Shown one piece after another: positions 1 through 10,305 of a stretch of DNA of 64,000 bases. Below the pieces are notes generated by a model. It did not search any database. It saw only the letters and a list, made by a program, of their open reading frames with translations, and was not told where the DNA came from. This DNA is from Tetragonia tetragonoides (Eukaryota; Streptophyta; Magnoliopsida; Caryophyllales; Aizoaceae), in the NCBI GenBank assembly GCA_038025085.1, contig CM076152.1, positions 25,628,001-25,692,000 on the forward strand, in the 5' to 3' direction. Each line of letters begins with the position of its first letter. Within the stretch, counting starts at the first letter, position 1. Both the position numbers and the translations under genes were made by a program.

Positions 1-611
1 CAAAAATGTCACTACCTTACTATGGGTGACGGTTCTCACTATCAACCGTCACATATTAGGCGATGCAGATGATGATTTTTGTACTAGTGATAGTTAAGAT
101 AAGGTCTCAAGTTTTTCCTCTAAACACTCCTTCATTTCCACTTCATTTAACAGCCCCTTTTAAGAGCTTTTCATTGCTTCCTTCCGTGTCCAAATACGAT
201 TCCGCACCTAAGAGTTATGGCCAAACAAAGTTTAGGGTCAAAACAGATGTAGCCGAATACTGTGGACCATCTTTCCAGCCCCATTTGGGAGTTCATTTGG
301 TTGCATTAATTTGCGATCCTTATATTTTTGGATTCCTTATTCAAATGGCTTTCCACTGATATATCATGAGCCCACACCACATTCTCAACCAAGGAGTTAC
401 GAGCCCAACATTGACACGTACTCCAAAATGGACCTCTCTTTACTCTTTCGGGTATATCTCGATATCCACAAAACATTTAGACCTGAAACAAAAATCATAT
501 GAAACCAGACTCAATAAGCCTTCCAACGCATCTTGAATCATCCAATTTAGAGCCCAAACGAGTCAGATATGGCCCAGACAAAATCCAGTTGGTAAGTTGA
601 CAGCCGTCAGG

Positions 612-681
612 GCCACTAGCGGCGCTAGCCAGGGCCGCTAGCGGCGCTGACCAAATTCGCAGGGCCACTAGCGGCGCTGAC
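612..681. repeat. GC-rich CTAGCGGCGCT palindromic cluster
   Basis: Three copies of a TAGCGGCGCT-type palindrome stand in otherwise AT-rich LTR DNA just upstream of the TATA box. Related motifs occur in the minus-strand Tat3 LTR (about 52113-52150) and, in different form, in the Tat1 and Tat2 LTRs. Confidence 0.6.
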
Positions 682-762
682 CCTGCTTTTGGCATGACTC
701 TTTTTTCGGCCCAAATCCAAATTTCGTCTCCTTTTCAGCTGTACAACCCTACCTCCCACGCC

Positions 763-770
763 TATATAAA
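763..770 (+). promoter_or_regulatory. TATA box of the Tat3-type LTR
   Basis: TATATAAA lies about 80 bp downstream of a cluster of AGCGGC palindromes. The same order of palindrome then TATA is seen in the other Tat LTRs of this window, which supports a U3 promoter. Confidence 0.6.
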
Positions 771-2301
771 CAACCCTTCACCCTCAGTTCAAAACACACA
801 GCCTACTCTCAGGGGTATTAACACTGAGCTTCCCCCTGTTTCTTCTAAAATTTGAGATCTTGCTTTACTATTTTTGTCAAATATAGCCTACAGTTCAGGT
901 ACAAATTCCTGAGGGCTCAAATTAAGTTACTTGCTTAACTGTTTAGTTTCTAGTAGTCATTATGTAGATATCATGCTAGAATAATGTTTTTATTGCTTCC
1001 TAAATATTGCCTGTATAATCGTTGTGCTGCCCAACTTGTCAAATCGAATGCATGTCTAAATAAGAGTTAAAAATAAATGTTGTGATGCTTGTGATGAACC
1101 AATTAATAGTCTAAGTCTAAGTTGTTAATCCGGTTTGTGTGGGAATTATGTCTTTAAATTATTAAGCAAACTTGAGTTAGTAGAGGTCGTCATAAAACGG
1201 GCGAGTTGGGTGCCTAACACCTTCCCACCTCGTACCTTCGTTCCCGAACCCTTTATTCTTGGGTACTTGTATGTTTTATATAAGCGGGAGTCTTTCTAAA
1301 AACATGATTAGTTCACTTATCGCGCTATTGGGTTGTCCCTTCGGTTTGTCCCTTCGGTTTGTCCCTTCGATAAAACGCTGATAGCAGATTTGTGACCTCT
1401 TTCATGATTTTTATTCAATTCAAATCTTTTCAAAAGCTTTTCTAACTCGATGGTCCCTTGAAATTATCTAAGCCCCCAACAGACAAATTCTCTATAAGGA
1501 CGCACTCCGTGGCCGTAGAAATTCTGGGTTCTTACATGAGGTGTCCATAAGTAACTTGGGAATCACGCATCCCTTGAACTACACCATTAGGTGTAATCCC
1601 GATTGCTCGACTACTCCTAGGGATCCATTAGGAGTCTCACTCTAATTTAATTCAATTCATATAATTTGCATTGATTTATTCACTAGCACGCAACAATACC
1701 CATACCAAGCAAAAATTTAATAGCATAATAATACTAATGATTCACCATTCAACAATTGTCCAATAATCATCATATGGACTAATTAATTCTCAAAATATGA
1801 TAATATTGACATGCTCATTATAAATAATATTTACAACGGTGAATCATGCTTAATAACTTCATGATAACAACGATATAATTTAATCATGCTTTGCATATTA
1901 AATTCACAACAAATTCCCAATTGGCACATAACACATCAAAACAGTTTTGATGGGGCTTTGGAAGAAGGTAGGCATGAGCGCTTACCTAATAAAAAGCTAA
2001 CAAACAGTACGTAAGCTCCACCTACAAAGATTATCACGGTTGCTCGTTAAGCCCTAGTTAAAATAATTACCGAAACTGAGTTTATTAAATATGAAAACCC
2101 AAACGGTAAAAAAATATTAATCTTATAATTTTATTACGTTTCTTGATTAATTCCAACAAATCTAGACTTTTGAAAATCCGAATTTGGGTTCTAAACCAGT
2201 GCAGAAAACATAAAACAAGAGAATTAAAACTGCTGAAAATCGTGAAAAACATGCACGCAAACTGCGAAAACGCGAATCACCAAAAACTAATTGCTCAGCC
2301 C

Positions 2302-2398
2302 ATGAACCACCACCACGACCACCACGTATGGTGGTCCGGTGACCCCCTCACCACCCACTAGCGTCGGTGGTGGTGGTGGGTCCACCGTGGTGGTTCAA
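2302..2398. repeat. Inverted repeat GAACCACCAC / GTGGTGGTTC
   Basis: The arms GAACCACCAC and GTGGTGGTTC bracket further CCACCAC and GGTGGT tracts and can form a long GC-rich hairpin. The same structure is present at about 46745-46840 in the 5' LTR, so it was part of the element at insertion. Confidence 0.6.
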
Positions 2399-2403
2399 GG
2401 CAG

Positions 2404-2606
2404 TTACAAAGAGAGAGTGAAAGAGAGAGAAAAAGAAAACGAAAGAGAAAGAAAGGTTGGGTGGCTCAACCACAACAAGGCGGCGGTGACCCCTGGTGGT
2501 TTCAGGCAGGAGGAGAGAGAAAGCTTAGGGCAGAGAAAAGAGATGGTGAGAGTGAGAGAACAAGAGGAAGAGAAAGATAAAGAAAGCAAGAGAAAGAAGA
2601 GGAGAG
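2404..2606. repeat. GA-rich purine tract in Gyp1 LTR
   Basis: About 200 bp of (GA)n/(GAAA)n-like purine sequence is interrupted by a short GGTGGCTCAACC-type segment. Its counterpart is about 46850-47050 in the 5' LTR. The tract creates long charged Lys/Glu/Arg reading frames that are compositional artefacts. Confidence 0.65.
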
Positions 2607-3088
2607 AGAAAGCTTACTAATGGCTACATGGTAATGGTGCCATGGCGGTTTCTGGCGACCGAGCAGGGGAGAGAAGAGAGAGAATGAGCAGGTGAGTGAG
2701 AGGAGGAGAGAGTGATGAGGGTTTGATTAAAGTGTGCAAACTGAATAATGTCACATATTTTTGTTATATACCCATCCATGAGGGTTTTGGTCAATAAAAA
2801 GTCAAGGTAGGAATAAAAGAAATATTCCCATTAAATTTATTGAATAAAATTCTCCCGAGCCAATAATAAAATAAATACTAATTTTCTCGATCATCAAAAT
2901 CATTTAAATAAAACTCTCAAATAATTTGATAATTATAAAATCCGAAAGTCCCATAATAATAATTAATATTATTATGGCTTTATTTGAGTAAATCGATTTG
3001 TTGAAAATAATACGATTTAATTTCCAAAACTATTTATAAATCATTTATAAATTAGTATAATAATTATAGAAAATATTGGGGTATCACA

Positions 3089-3353
3089 TTCTACCCTCCT
3101 TAAAAAAGTTTTGTCCCGAAACTGAGACATGAAGTAATCACTTCCCAAAACAAAACAAGTTTACCTATACGAAGGTTTAAAAACAGTTTCTGGGACTCTA
3201 ACATATGCAAGATGAGCAAGTACGATCGTGATTCTAGGTTGATTAGCAATGCAACAAGCAATGCTTGAACATGCAATTCGTGCAAGGCGATAAACAAAGC
3301 ACGCAAAAAGACAATATCTCCAGGCGTAACATTCTGCCCTCCTTAAAAGGAGT
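3089..3353 (-). other. Gyp1 polypurine tract, present twice
   Basis: On the minus strand the end of pol is followed by TTAAGGAGGGCAGAA (near 3332) and then a TGTTACGCC LTR-like start. About 243 bp later a near-copy, TTAAGGAGGGTAGAA (near 3089), precedes the true TGTGATACCCC start. Both are preceded by a shared GTTTCG(A/G)GAC(G/A)AAACT segment, so the PPT region is duplicated. The 243 bp in between show no coding similarity that I recognise. Confidence 0.6.
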
Positions 3354-3366
3354 TTCGTCTCGAAAC

Positions 3367-4790
3367 TCAAGTGGGACTAGTACCTTCTAGAAAGAGGTCT
3401 TGATACTTCTCGCGCATCATGGATTTTGCTTCCCATATTGCTTCTTCTTGACCTTGTCGAGACCAAACGACTTTGACAGTCGGAATATTCTTTGTTCGAG
3501 TTGAGCGCTTTGCGATCCACTATCTTGATAGGACGCTCTTCATAAGTCATACTTTCGTCAATATTGATTTCTTCAGGTTGAACGACATTAGTTGGATCAT
3601 GTACGTAACGCTTCAACTGGGAGACATGAAACATACTGTGGACTATCTCCAGTTCCACAAGTAAAGCTAGTCGATAAGCAACCTCACCAATCCTTTCTAG
3701 GATCTGGTAAGGTCCAATGTAACGAGGACTCAACTTGCCCTTACGACCAAAACGCATGAAACCTTTGGTAGGAGATACTCGCAAAAGTACCTTACTTCCC
3801 ACCTCAAAATCTTCAGGTTTACGACCTCTATCAGCGTACGATTTCTGACGATCTTGCGCACTACGCATCTTTGCTTGAATCACATTGACCACATCGACGG
3901 TCTGCTAGATCATTTCAGGACCTAAAACTGCAGTTTCACTTATGTCATTTCAATAGACAGGCGATCTACACTTCCTACCATACAATGCTTCATATGGTGC
4001 TCAATCAATGCTTGAATGATAGCTATTGTTGTAAGAAAACTCGATCAACGGAATGTGTGTATCCCACGAGCCTTGATACTCGAAAGCACACGCTCGTAGC
4101 ATATCCTCCAACGTATGAATTGTTCTTTCTGTCTGACAATCAGTCGCGGGATGAAAAGTAGTACTGAAATTCAACTTGCTTCCAAAAGCTTCTTGCAGTT
4201 TCTGCCAAAAGTGAGACAAAAATCTCGAGTCTCTATCTGAAACGATATCTTCTAGAACACCATGAAGTTTCATGACCACCTTGACATAGGCGCCAGCTAG
4301 CTTCTCCATTCGCAAGTATCATTCGTTGGGATAAACCTCGCAACTTTTGTCAAACAATCTACAACCACCCAAATCGCGTTGTTCTTCTTCTGTGTCAAAG
4401 GTAAACCCATGAAAAAAGCCATTGAAATTGAATTTCATTTCCACGTAGGAACTTCAAGCGATTGAATCATTCCACCAGGTCTTGTACTCAATCTTGACCT
4501 TCTGGCACGTCAGACACTTAGTCACGAACTCAGAAACATGTTATTTCATTCCTTTCCAACAAAACATTTGGCGAACATATTTGTAAAGCTTGTCTCCGCT
4601 AGGATGCACAGAATAAGGGGTATTGTGAGCTTCACCCAGAATTTGACTGCTGATATCTGGGTCATTCGGCACACAGACACAATCACAAAATCTCAATACA
4701 CCGTCTTGACCAGTAGAAAAGTCCTCAAATCTACCCTCGTCCTTGTGACGTAGAATCCGTTGAAGATCTCATCTGAATTCTGTTTACCCT
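3367..4790 (-). pseudogene. Gyp1 integrase with chromodomain-like C terminus
   Basis: The integrase of Gyp1 would insert the cDNA copy into the genome. Seen in order on the minus strand: a degenerate HHCC zinc-binding region (about 4640-4480, ending C-L-T-C-Q-K), the catalytic core with IVSDRDSRF (second Asp) and a FHPATDCQTERTIHTLED segment that carries the Glu (4315-4001), the GPY-like segment YIGPYQILERIGEVAYRL, and VHSMFHVSQLKRYVHDP typical of Tekay/Del. After a frameshift near 3490 the other frame reads a chromodomain-like end (IPTVKVVW, then EEAIWE) to a stop at 3367. Several stops and frameshifts make it non-functional. The upstream continuation is interrupted by the CACTA insertion at 4791. 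Confidence 0.85.
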
Positions 4791-5754
4791 CACTTCAACA
4801 AAAATGAGAATAGACAACACATAAAATGCCAACGATGTTTCAACCATACCTTTGGTTATCTAAGACGACAATTTTCTTTCGTTGCATGATTTGTTTGCAA
4901 CGTTAAAAAAATTGGTGCTTCATACAAGATAAGGCAACAATTACGACAATTGTTGTCCATTTCTTGCATAAGGAAACAATTATTGAAAATGTTGCATTTA
5001 ATGACAACAGTATATTTGTTGTTGCCTTATAACACAACACCTATTGTTTTGTTGCTTGTTTGGGCAACAATTTAGACAACGTAGGCAACACATTTTAAAA
5101 TGTTGCCTAAATGTGCGTTTTTGTTTTTAGCTAGTAAAATCATGTATGCAAACACAATATTGAGGGAACAATGAACTATTGATGGTAATAAGATCCTACC
5201 CAAAACAAAAACAAGAAAAAAAAAATAAAAGAATTGAAATTCGTAAGTTAAAAATATGTAGTAAATAAATTATTAACAAAAACTTGACATGAAACAAAAA
5301 TTAGCTTGTTGGTTGAGGAGTCCTTACTTGAAGGTAGTTACACTTGGTTGTAGGTTCGAATCCTATCAGCGTCACATGGGCATTACTTTGGAAAGGACGG
5401 GTTGATTGGTATACCGCATGAATTAATTTTTTTTTCCCTCATAGAATTAATTAATTTAATTATTTTTTGCCTACATTGCAATGATTATATGGTGTTGCCT
5501 TCTAATTGTAAAGGTAATTATTTTTTTCCCCTCAACGGTAGCAGACGGTTGCCTTTGCAAAACCGTTGCCTAAGGTACAATTTAGGTTTATCTTTAGAAA
5601 CCTTTGCCTATTATGCAAGCACTGTTGCCTTAGAAAAAGGCAACGGAGGCAAATGCAACGCACTAGGTCTGTTGCCTTAGACTCAAGGCAACACTTTTTT
5701 TTATATTAGACAACAGTTTTTAGTTGTTATCTTTGGTATTTTTTTGTTGTAGTG
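4791..5754. mobile_element. Non-autonomous CACTA-type DNA transposon
   Basis: The element begins CACTTCAACAAAAA and its far end, read on the minus strand, begins CACTACAACAAAAA: terminal inverted repeats of the CACTA (En/Spm) superfamily. It is flanked by the 3-bp TSD CCT (4788-4790 and 5755-5757), as expected for the superfamily. Many subterminal GGCAAC/GTTGCC motifs lie on both sides, resembling transposase-binding arrays. At 964 bp it has no transposase frame. It interrupts Gyp1 between RNase H and integrase and so is younger than Gyp1. Confidence 0.9.
5301..5375 (+). other. tRNA-like segment inside the CACTA element
   Basis: TTAGCTTGTTGG (5301-5312) resembles a tRNA D-arm/A box and GGTTCGAATCC (5353-5363) is a perfect B box, about 40 bp apart. 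No convincing acceptor stem or full cloverleaf is seen, so this is not called a tRNA gene. It may be a captured tRNA fragment or a pol III promoter relic. Confidence 0.45.
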
Positions 5755-6515
5755 CCTTGATCTCGTCGAGCAAAGTTGGTCGAACTGACAAATGCGCTAA
5801 CGTACATTGAACGTCACCTCTCAGCACAATCTCCACGTCTAGACTTTGTGAGTCATGAATGATCTCCTTCGAAAGTAGTTCAGCAATATTCAGCGTATGA
5901 CGAGTCTTCCTACTCAAAGCGTTAGCTACAATGTTAGCTTTCCTTTCGTGATACTGAATGTCGATGTCGTACTCCGTCAACAATTCTAGCCATCTTCGTT
6001 GTCGCATATTCAACTCCGTTTACGTGAAAATGTACTTGAGACTCTTGTGGTCCGTAAACATCTTGACAGTAGAACCATAGAGACAATGTCGCCAAATCTT
6101 CAAAGTAAATACGACAGCAGCGAGCTCTATGCTAAGTCGTGAGTAAGGTAGTTATCCTCGTGTTTCTTCAAATGTCTTGAGGAATAAGCCACTACCTTAC
6201 CATGTTGCATCAAAACACCACCTAATCAATGCTTAGACGCGTCACTATAGACCTCATATCCTTCAGTTCCAGAGGGGACAGTCAAAATTGGCGCGCTCGT
6301 AAGTTGTTTCTTCAACTCCTGAAAAGCAGCTTCACACTTTTTAGTCCACACGAACTTCGTCGTCTTCTTCATCAAGTTTGTCAAAGGCTGCTATATCTTG
6401 GAAAATCCTTCCACAAACCTACAATACTAACCAGCTAACCCAGAAAAACTTCTAACCTCAGTCACGCTCTTCGGTGCGGACCAGTGCATAAGAGGTCTAA
6501 TCTTTTCCGGGTCAA
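5755..6515 (-). pseudogene. Gyp1 end of RT and RNase H
   Basis: Reading down from 6515, the first residues (IDPEKIRPLMHWSAPKSVTE, then VRSFSGLAG) are the RT connection region that continues the frame broken by Tat1. RNase H follows, ending in MRQRRWLELLTEYDIDIQYH then KANIVANALSRK (6013 onwards), a standard gypsy RNase H C terminus. The part between 6420 and 6013 has frameshifts and stops. The frame runs into the CACTA element at 5754. Confidence 0.85.
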
Positions 6516-7117
6516 TGTAGACACCCAAATGTGTCCCCCCTGGCGTAGCGCCCGATGATGATAACCGAATGTCAATGCTCGACGTATTTATGCTCATTTG
6601 AAACCCCTTATCCATCCTCACTCAGGATCTCATTAATTTCCTTACCCACAAATGGCCCTTTGCATAATATTTCCAACGCCATCTCATTTGTCCCAATCGG
6701 ACACCGGAGTCAAAAGTTATGATTTAATGAAATTATGGGCTAAACACGATGTTCTCATACTCGCATATCACGGTTCAAGACTGATTTTTAGCCATGAAAT
6801 GATTAACTAAATTATTATCCCACATGTATTGTATTCCCCTTTGAATTAGCTTTCCAATGATATATTATGCGCCAAAATCCCATTAGAAACGGAAAAGATA
6901 TGATGAGATCCTTGTTTAATGCGCTGAAACGGACACTTCTCTAGTGTTTGGGCCATAACTCATAGGATACGCATGCTATTCGATCCCACAATATGTCAAA
7001 AGAAAGCCCGTTGAACAAAGAATCCAACTCACCAAGAATCAGGCCAATCGGAGATCAAAGGAGCGCTCCAGCGGCCTTTTCGTGGGAGCGGGGGAGCCCC
7101 AGCGGTAGTCGCTGGCT

Positions 7118-7144
7118 CCAGCTGCCTTCCGTGTGGCTGCTGGG
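7118..7144. promoter_or_regulatory. GC-rich palindrome upstream of TATA (Tat1)
   Basis: CCAGCTGCC and GGCTGCTGGG form an imperfect palindrome around TTCCGTGT. Equivalent positions are 13741-13767, 16266-16292 and 41042-41068 in the other Tat LTRs. Here its end lies about 52 bp from the TATA box. Confidence 0.55.
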
Positions 7145-7195
7145 CACCGTTTTTGGCCCGGGAACCCTAATTTGGCCTTCTTTTCGGCCCAATCC

Positions 7196-7204
7196 CTATA
7201 AATA
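7196..7204 (+). promoter_or_regulatory. TATA box, Tat1 5' LTR
   Basis: CTATAAATA. The same motif occurs at 13819-13827, 16364-16372 and 41128-41136 in the other Tat1 and Tat2 LTRs. Confidence 0.7.
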
Positions 7205-8257
7205 CCCCTCTAAACTCCATTTTTTTGGACCAATACTTATTATTACGGGTTTTTCACCCATTAACTCAAGAGAAGCCTAATCTCTTACTCTCTCCTCTCT
7301 TCATGAAACCCTAATCAAAACAATTCAAGCATTCATCAAGCCTCATTCAAGAGCAACCTCATACAACCAAGAGCAAGGCAACTACAAGAGCAGTTGACAT
7401 TCAATTTTAGTGCAACAAAAGGTTAACCTGAGGGCAATTTTCTCAATCTTTCAAAACTCTTTTTAAAATCATGTTTTACTTTGATTATGATTATGGTTGA
7501 TTTGTATATCATGTTTTGATTGTTTTAGTTTTGTTATTAATAATATTCATGTCTAGATTAACAAATTGCATGTTTAGCATAAATATTGCATCTTTGAATG
7601 ATTAGCATATTTAATTAGCATATAATTAGGGTTTTTGCATGTAATTAGCCCTAGATTGCATATTAGCGTATTTTTATTATTTTGTATATATTCCTTATTT
7701 TACTTTCATTGATGTTGCTAACAATCTCATTAATGTGCATATGCAATTTGGCGTTTAGAAAGAAAGGTAAGGTGGAGATTTATTCCTTTTATCTTATTAT
7801 TATTGGTTTGGTTATGCTTGTTAATTAATGCATGCAATTGGATAATATGTGCAAAGTGATCACTTTAGTAATTTGGTTTGTTTAACCCACCTAGTTAATT
7901 TAGGATCTTGGATGACCGTATTTGTTTGGAACCTTGCGATATGAATTATGAATCAACATGGATAATATTAGTAGAGGCCGTTAATTCGGGTGATTTAGAT
8001 AGGATTCATTTTATCTTTTTCGTATCCACACCCCCGAACTCAATCGTTTGCCCCTTTTGGGTATGAGTCAATTCCCAATAGGAACTGGGTGCACTTTTTT
8101 TGGATTCCAATTGTTTCCTTAAAAGTTGGTGGCGACTTCACTATTTGCTTATTATTTCCCCTAGCACAATAAATCAAATTGCATATGACGTATTATTTAA
8201 GAACCATTAATTCCAACTATATATTTCAATTATCGCCGAAAGGTGAGGGTTCTTACA

Positions 8258-8276
8258 GTGGCGACTTCACTGCGGA
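8258..8276 (+). other. Tat1 primer-binding site
   Basis: GTGGCGACTTCACTGCGGA follows the LTR directly. TGGCGACT-type sites are typical of Tat/Ogre-lineage elements, which are described as primed by a tRNA other than iMet (reported as tRNA-Arg in Ogre). The exact tRNA was not checked. Confidence 0.7.
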
Positions 8277-8406
8277 TTTAATGAGAGGGTGTAATTCGAA
8301 AGCTTATCCATGTTGATTATTAATTCATATTTCTTGGTTCATGGCCTTTATGTGTTCATTATTGCTTTGTATTCATATCATCCATTTGCATGTGTTATCT
8401 TCGCAA

Positions 8407-8422
8407 GATGTCGAAAGACATC
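8407..8422 (+). ncRNA. GAAA-tetraloop hairpin in Tat1 leader
   Basis: GATGTC-GAAA-GACATC is a perfect 6-bp stem closed by a GNRA tetraloop, about 150 nt after the PBS. An identical hairpin lies at 17524-17539 in the Tat2 leader. It may be an RNA packaging or dimerisation element (inference). Confidence 0.5.
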
Positions 8423-9981
8423 ACCACACCATAAATAGGAATTACCCTTTGAAGCATTGTCTATGTCTTAGGTCGGTGACCCACTAGGTCCGAATTACCT
8501 TTGCACATAGTCGTGTTCCGCCCCATGGCATTTACATGTTTCCATTCGAGATATGTAAAACGGTACGTTTAGTTTTATTATGCATCCCATAGATGACGAA
8601 ACGCATCCGGTTGTGGGTTACCATATCCAAACATAGATTGTGTCAACCATTGCATTTAGTCTCATGGTCCATTCAAGGTGCTTAATTGATTGTTTTCCAT
8701 ATTGTGATTGATTGTTTCCTTGTTATGTGATTTGTTTCCTTAGATCGCTAGAGTAGGTCCCCTTTAGGATCTTAGTGGTCTAGAGTATAGGAAGTTTCCT
8801 ATTTGTGTATATGACTAACTTTGTAAACTAACTTAAGATCAAGTCTAGAATATTTTATTTTTAGGAAGTAGGATCCATGAATCTTTCCGATGATGCTAGT
8901 AACCATATTAGGGAGACTTATTTTCCAAGAAAATCAATTTCGAGCAAGTAATATATTTCGACCAATCATCTTTTCCCCAAAAAATAAAAAGGAGTCCTAT
9001 ATCTTTCTTTAAAGAAAGTCAATAGTATATTTTCCTTTTCTTGAGTCCCGAATATATTTTCCATATTTAAGTCAAGAGTCTTATGTTAAGTCAAGAGTAG
9101 CGTCTTTATACTTTCCATTGCAAGTCAAGAATATCTTTTTCCTTTCCCAAGTCTAAAAATCTTATTCCCATAGCAAGTCAAGAGTAATCTTTTACTTCAC
9201 ATATTTTGTTTAGGGTTTAGGTTCATCCTTTTTCCCTTTACTTATTTTGCAAGTCAAGATTAATATTCTTTCTTTCTAGAGTCAAGAGTATTTTTGTTTT
9301 TTTTTCCTTTTCGATAAAAAGTCGAAAGATCATTGGTTAAAATACATTATTTGCATCGCAAAACTTCCAAAATAAATTCAGTCTCCGTGAGAAGTTAACA
9401 TGTTGAGGGATTATTCTAGATTCTTTTCCCATCTTTTTTCTAACTAACAAATAATCAAAAAAATTGCATTGCATTTATTTTTTAGAAGCTCCATGCTAGG
9501 ACATATAGAATCATTTTAGATTGCATTGCATCGCATATCATTTTGCATCATCTTAGAATCTTGCATACACCCACTTGCCATAGATGGGTAGCTTCATCAT
9601 GCATCTCATTTTAGACATTTTGTGCATACATATAGGACATCATATATCATATTGCATATCATTCTAGGATATTACAGATTGTCCCTTATCATTTGCATGT
9701 AAATCATTTTAGGCATATCTAGGACACTGTAGAATCTTGCATCACAATTGTATAGTTGCATTCACCGAGTTATAGCCCACAAGGCATCTAGAAAGAGTCA
9801 TCATTGCATGTTCATGTCAAGCTTGCATATAGAGTTCTCATCTTTGGACTTCGAGGGTTAATATAGAGTTACATTCTTTTAAAACCAAGTTCGAATTTCC
9901 CTCCTAAGTGTCCTTTACTAAGTTGAGAATTGCATCCTGGATCTGAAAGCCCAAGTTTACTCAAAGCAACCTAAGCCCAAT
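8423..9981 (+). other. Tat1 5' leader, non-coding
   Basis: No gene is seen. The first 250 bp share blocks with the Tat2 leader, such as CGGTACGTTTAGTTTTA and GATGACGAAA. From about 9020 to 9300 there are roughly eight degenerate copies of AAGTCAAGAGTA with T-rich spacers. From about 9470 to 9740 degenerate GCATATCATTTTAG-like units recur. Confidence 0.6.
9020..9300 (+). repeat. Degenerate AAGTCAAGAGTA repeats
   Basis: About eight imperfect, irregularly spaced copies of (A)AGTCAAGAGTA alternate with TTTTCCTTTCC-like stretches. A shorter version (18120-18200) is in the Tat2 leader. Confidence 0.5.
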
Positions 9982-10305
9982 ATGACTGGAGAATGTGAGA
10001 AAACCCAATCCCAGGTGATGGAGGAACTTTTGGCCCAAATGACTGCCATGAATGCTAGGTTCGTTGAATTAGAGGCTAAGATTGCTAAACTTGATCCTCA
10101 AACCAAGGATCCCGAAGAGCCCACTTCAAATGATGGCAAGCCCAAACCTCCCACTAAAAAGGTCCAACAACTTCAAGCTAAACTAAATAGGCTTGAGTCC
10201 GTCTTGTGTAAGAGTCGCATCTTTAACGACATGATAGTCATTTCTGAAGGCTTTTCTCCTCACATTAAGGAAAAATTGCCCACCAAGTTCTCCTCATATG
10301 ACTGA
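9982..10305 (+). pseudogene. Tat1 gag N-terminal remnant
   Basis: A 107-residue frame begins MTGECEKTQSQVMEELLAQM and contains an EELLAQMTAMNARFVELEAK coiled-coil-like stretch, then KVQQLQAKLNRLESVL and FNDMIVISEGFSPHIKEKLP. It aligns with residues about 85-170 of the Tat2 gag frame (18583 onwards). It ends at a stop at 10303-10305 before the capsid-like core, so it cannot form a normal Gag. Whether the short coiled-coil peptide is expressed is unknown. Confidence 0.75.

Larger units (their letters stand above)
1..1536 (+). mobile_element. Tat3-type LTR, 5' end not resolved
   Basis: This is a plus-strand LTR ending in TTCTTACA at 1536. Its 3' half (about 900-1536) matches the minus-strand LTR at 48382-52508 and the fragment at 53075-53699, including the core TTAGTAGAGG followed by GTGCCTAACACC. 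A TATA box lies at 763-770 and GC-rich AGCGGC repeats at 612-681. No PBS follows. The next base begins LTR sequence of the outer gypsy element, so this LTR is inserted in that LTR, either as a solo LTR or as the 3' LTR of an element lying left of the window. The expected 5-bp TSD would be TGAGG; its partner is not visible. No protein-coding capacity is supported. Confidence 0.8.
1537..3088 (-). mobile_element. Gyp1 3' LTR (partial)
   Basis: On the minus strand it starts TGTGATACCCC at 3088, directly after a PPT. It matches 46211-47175, which shows it is the partner LTR. The remainder, corresponding to 45424-46210, lies beyond the Tat3-type LTR and outside the window. It contains a CCACCAC/GTGGTGG inverted repeat (2302-2398) and a purine-rich GA tract (about 2404-2606), both conserved in the other LTR. 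The distal part (about 2740-3088) is AT-rich with no further signal recognised. Confidence 0.85.
6516..8257 (+). mobile_element. Tat1 5' LTR
   Basis: TG...CA LTR of 1742 bp from TGTAGACACCC to TTCTTACA. It holds a GC palindrome (7118-7144), a TATA box (7196-7204) and the Tat core with the GATCTTGGA and TTAGTAGAGGCCG blocks near 7900-7985. The 3' LTR is 93 bp longer, partly because of a local duplication near 13131-13200. Confidence 0.9.

Noticed and set aside
2339..2620. Charged Lys/Glu/Arg-rich open frames
   Set aside because: They come from the GA-rich tract of the Gyp1 LTR; the matching LTR breaks the frame.
5301..5375. Functional tRNA gene
   Set aside because: Only A- and B-box-like segments; no acceptor stem or convincing anticodon arm.
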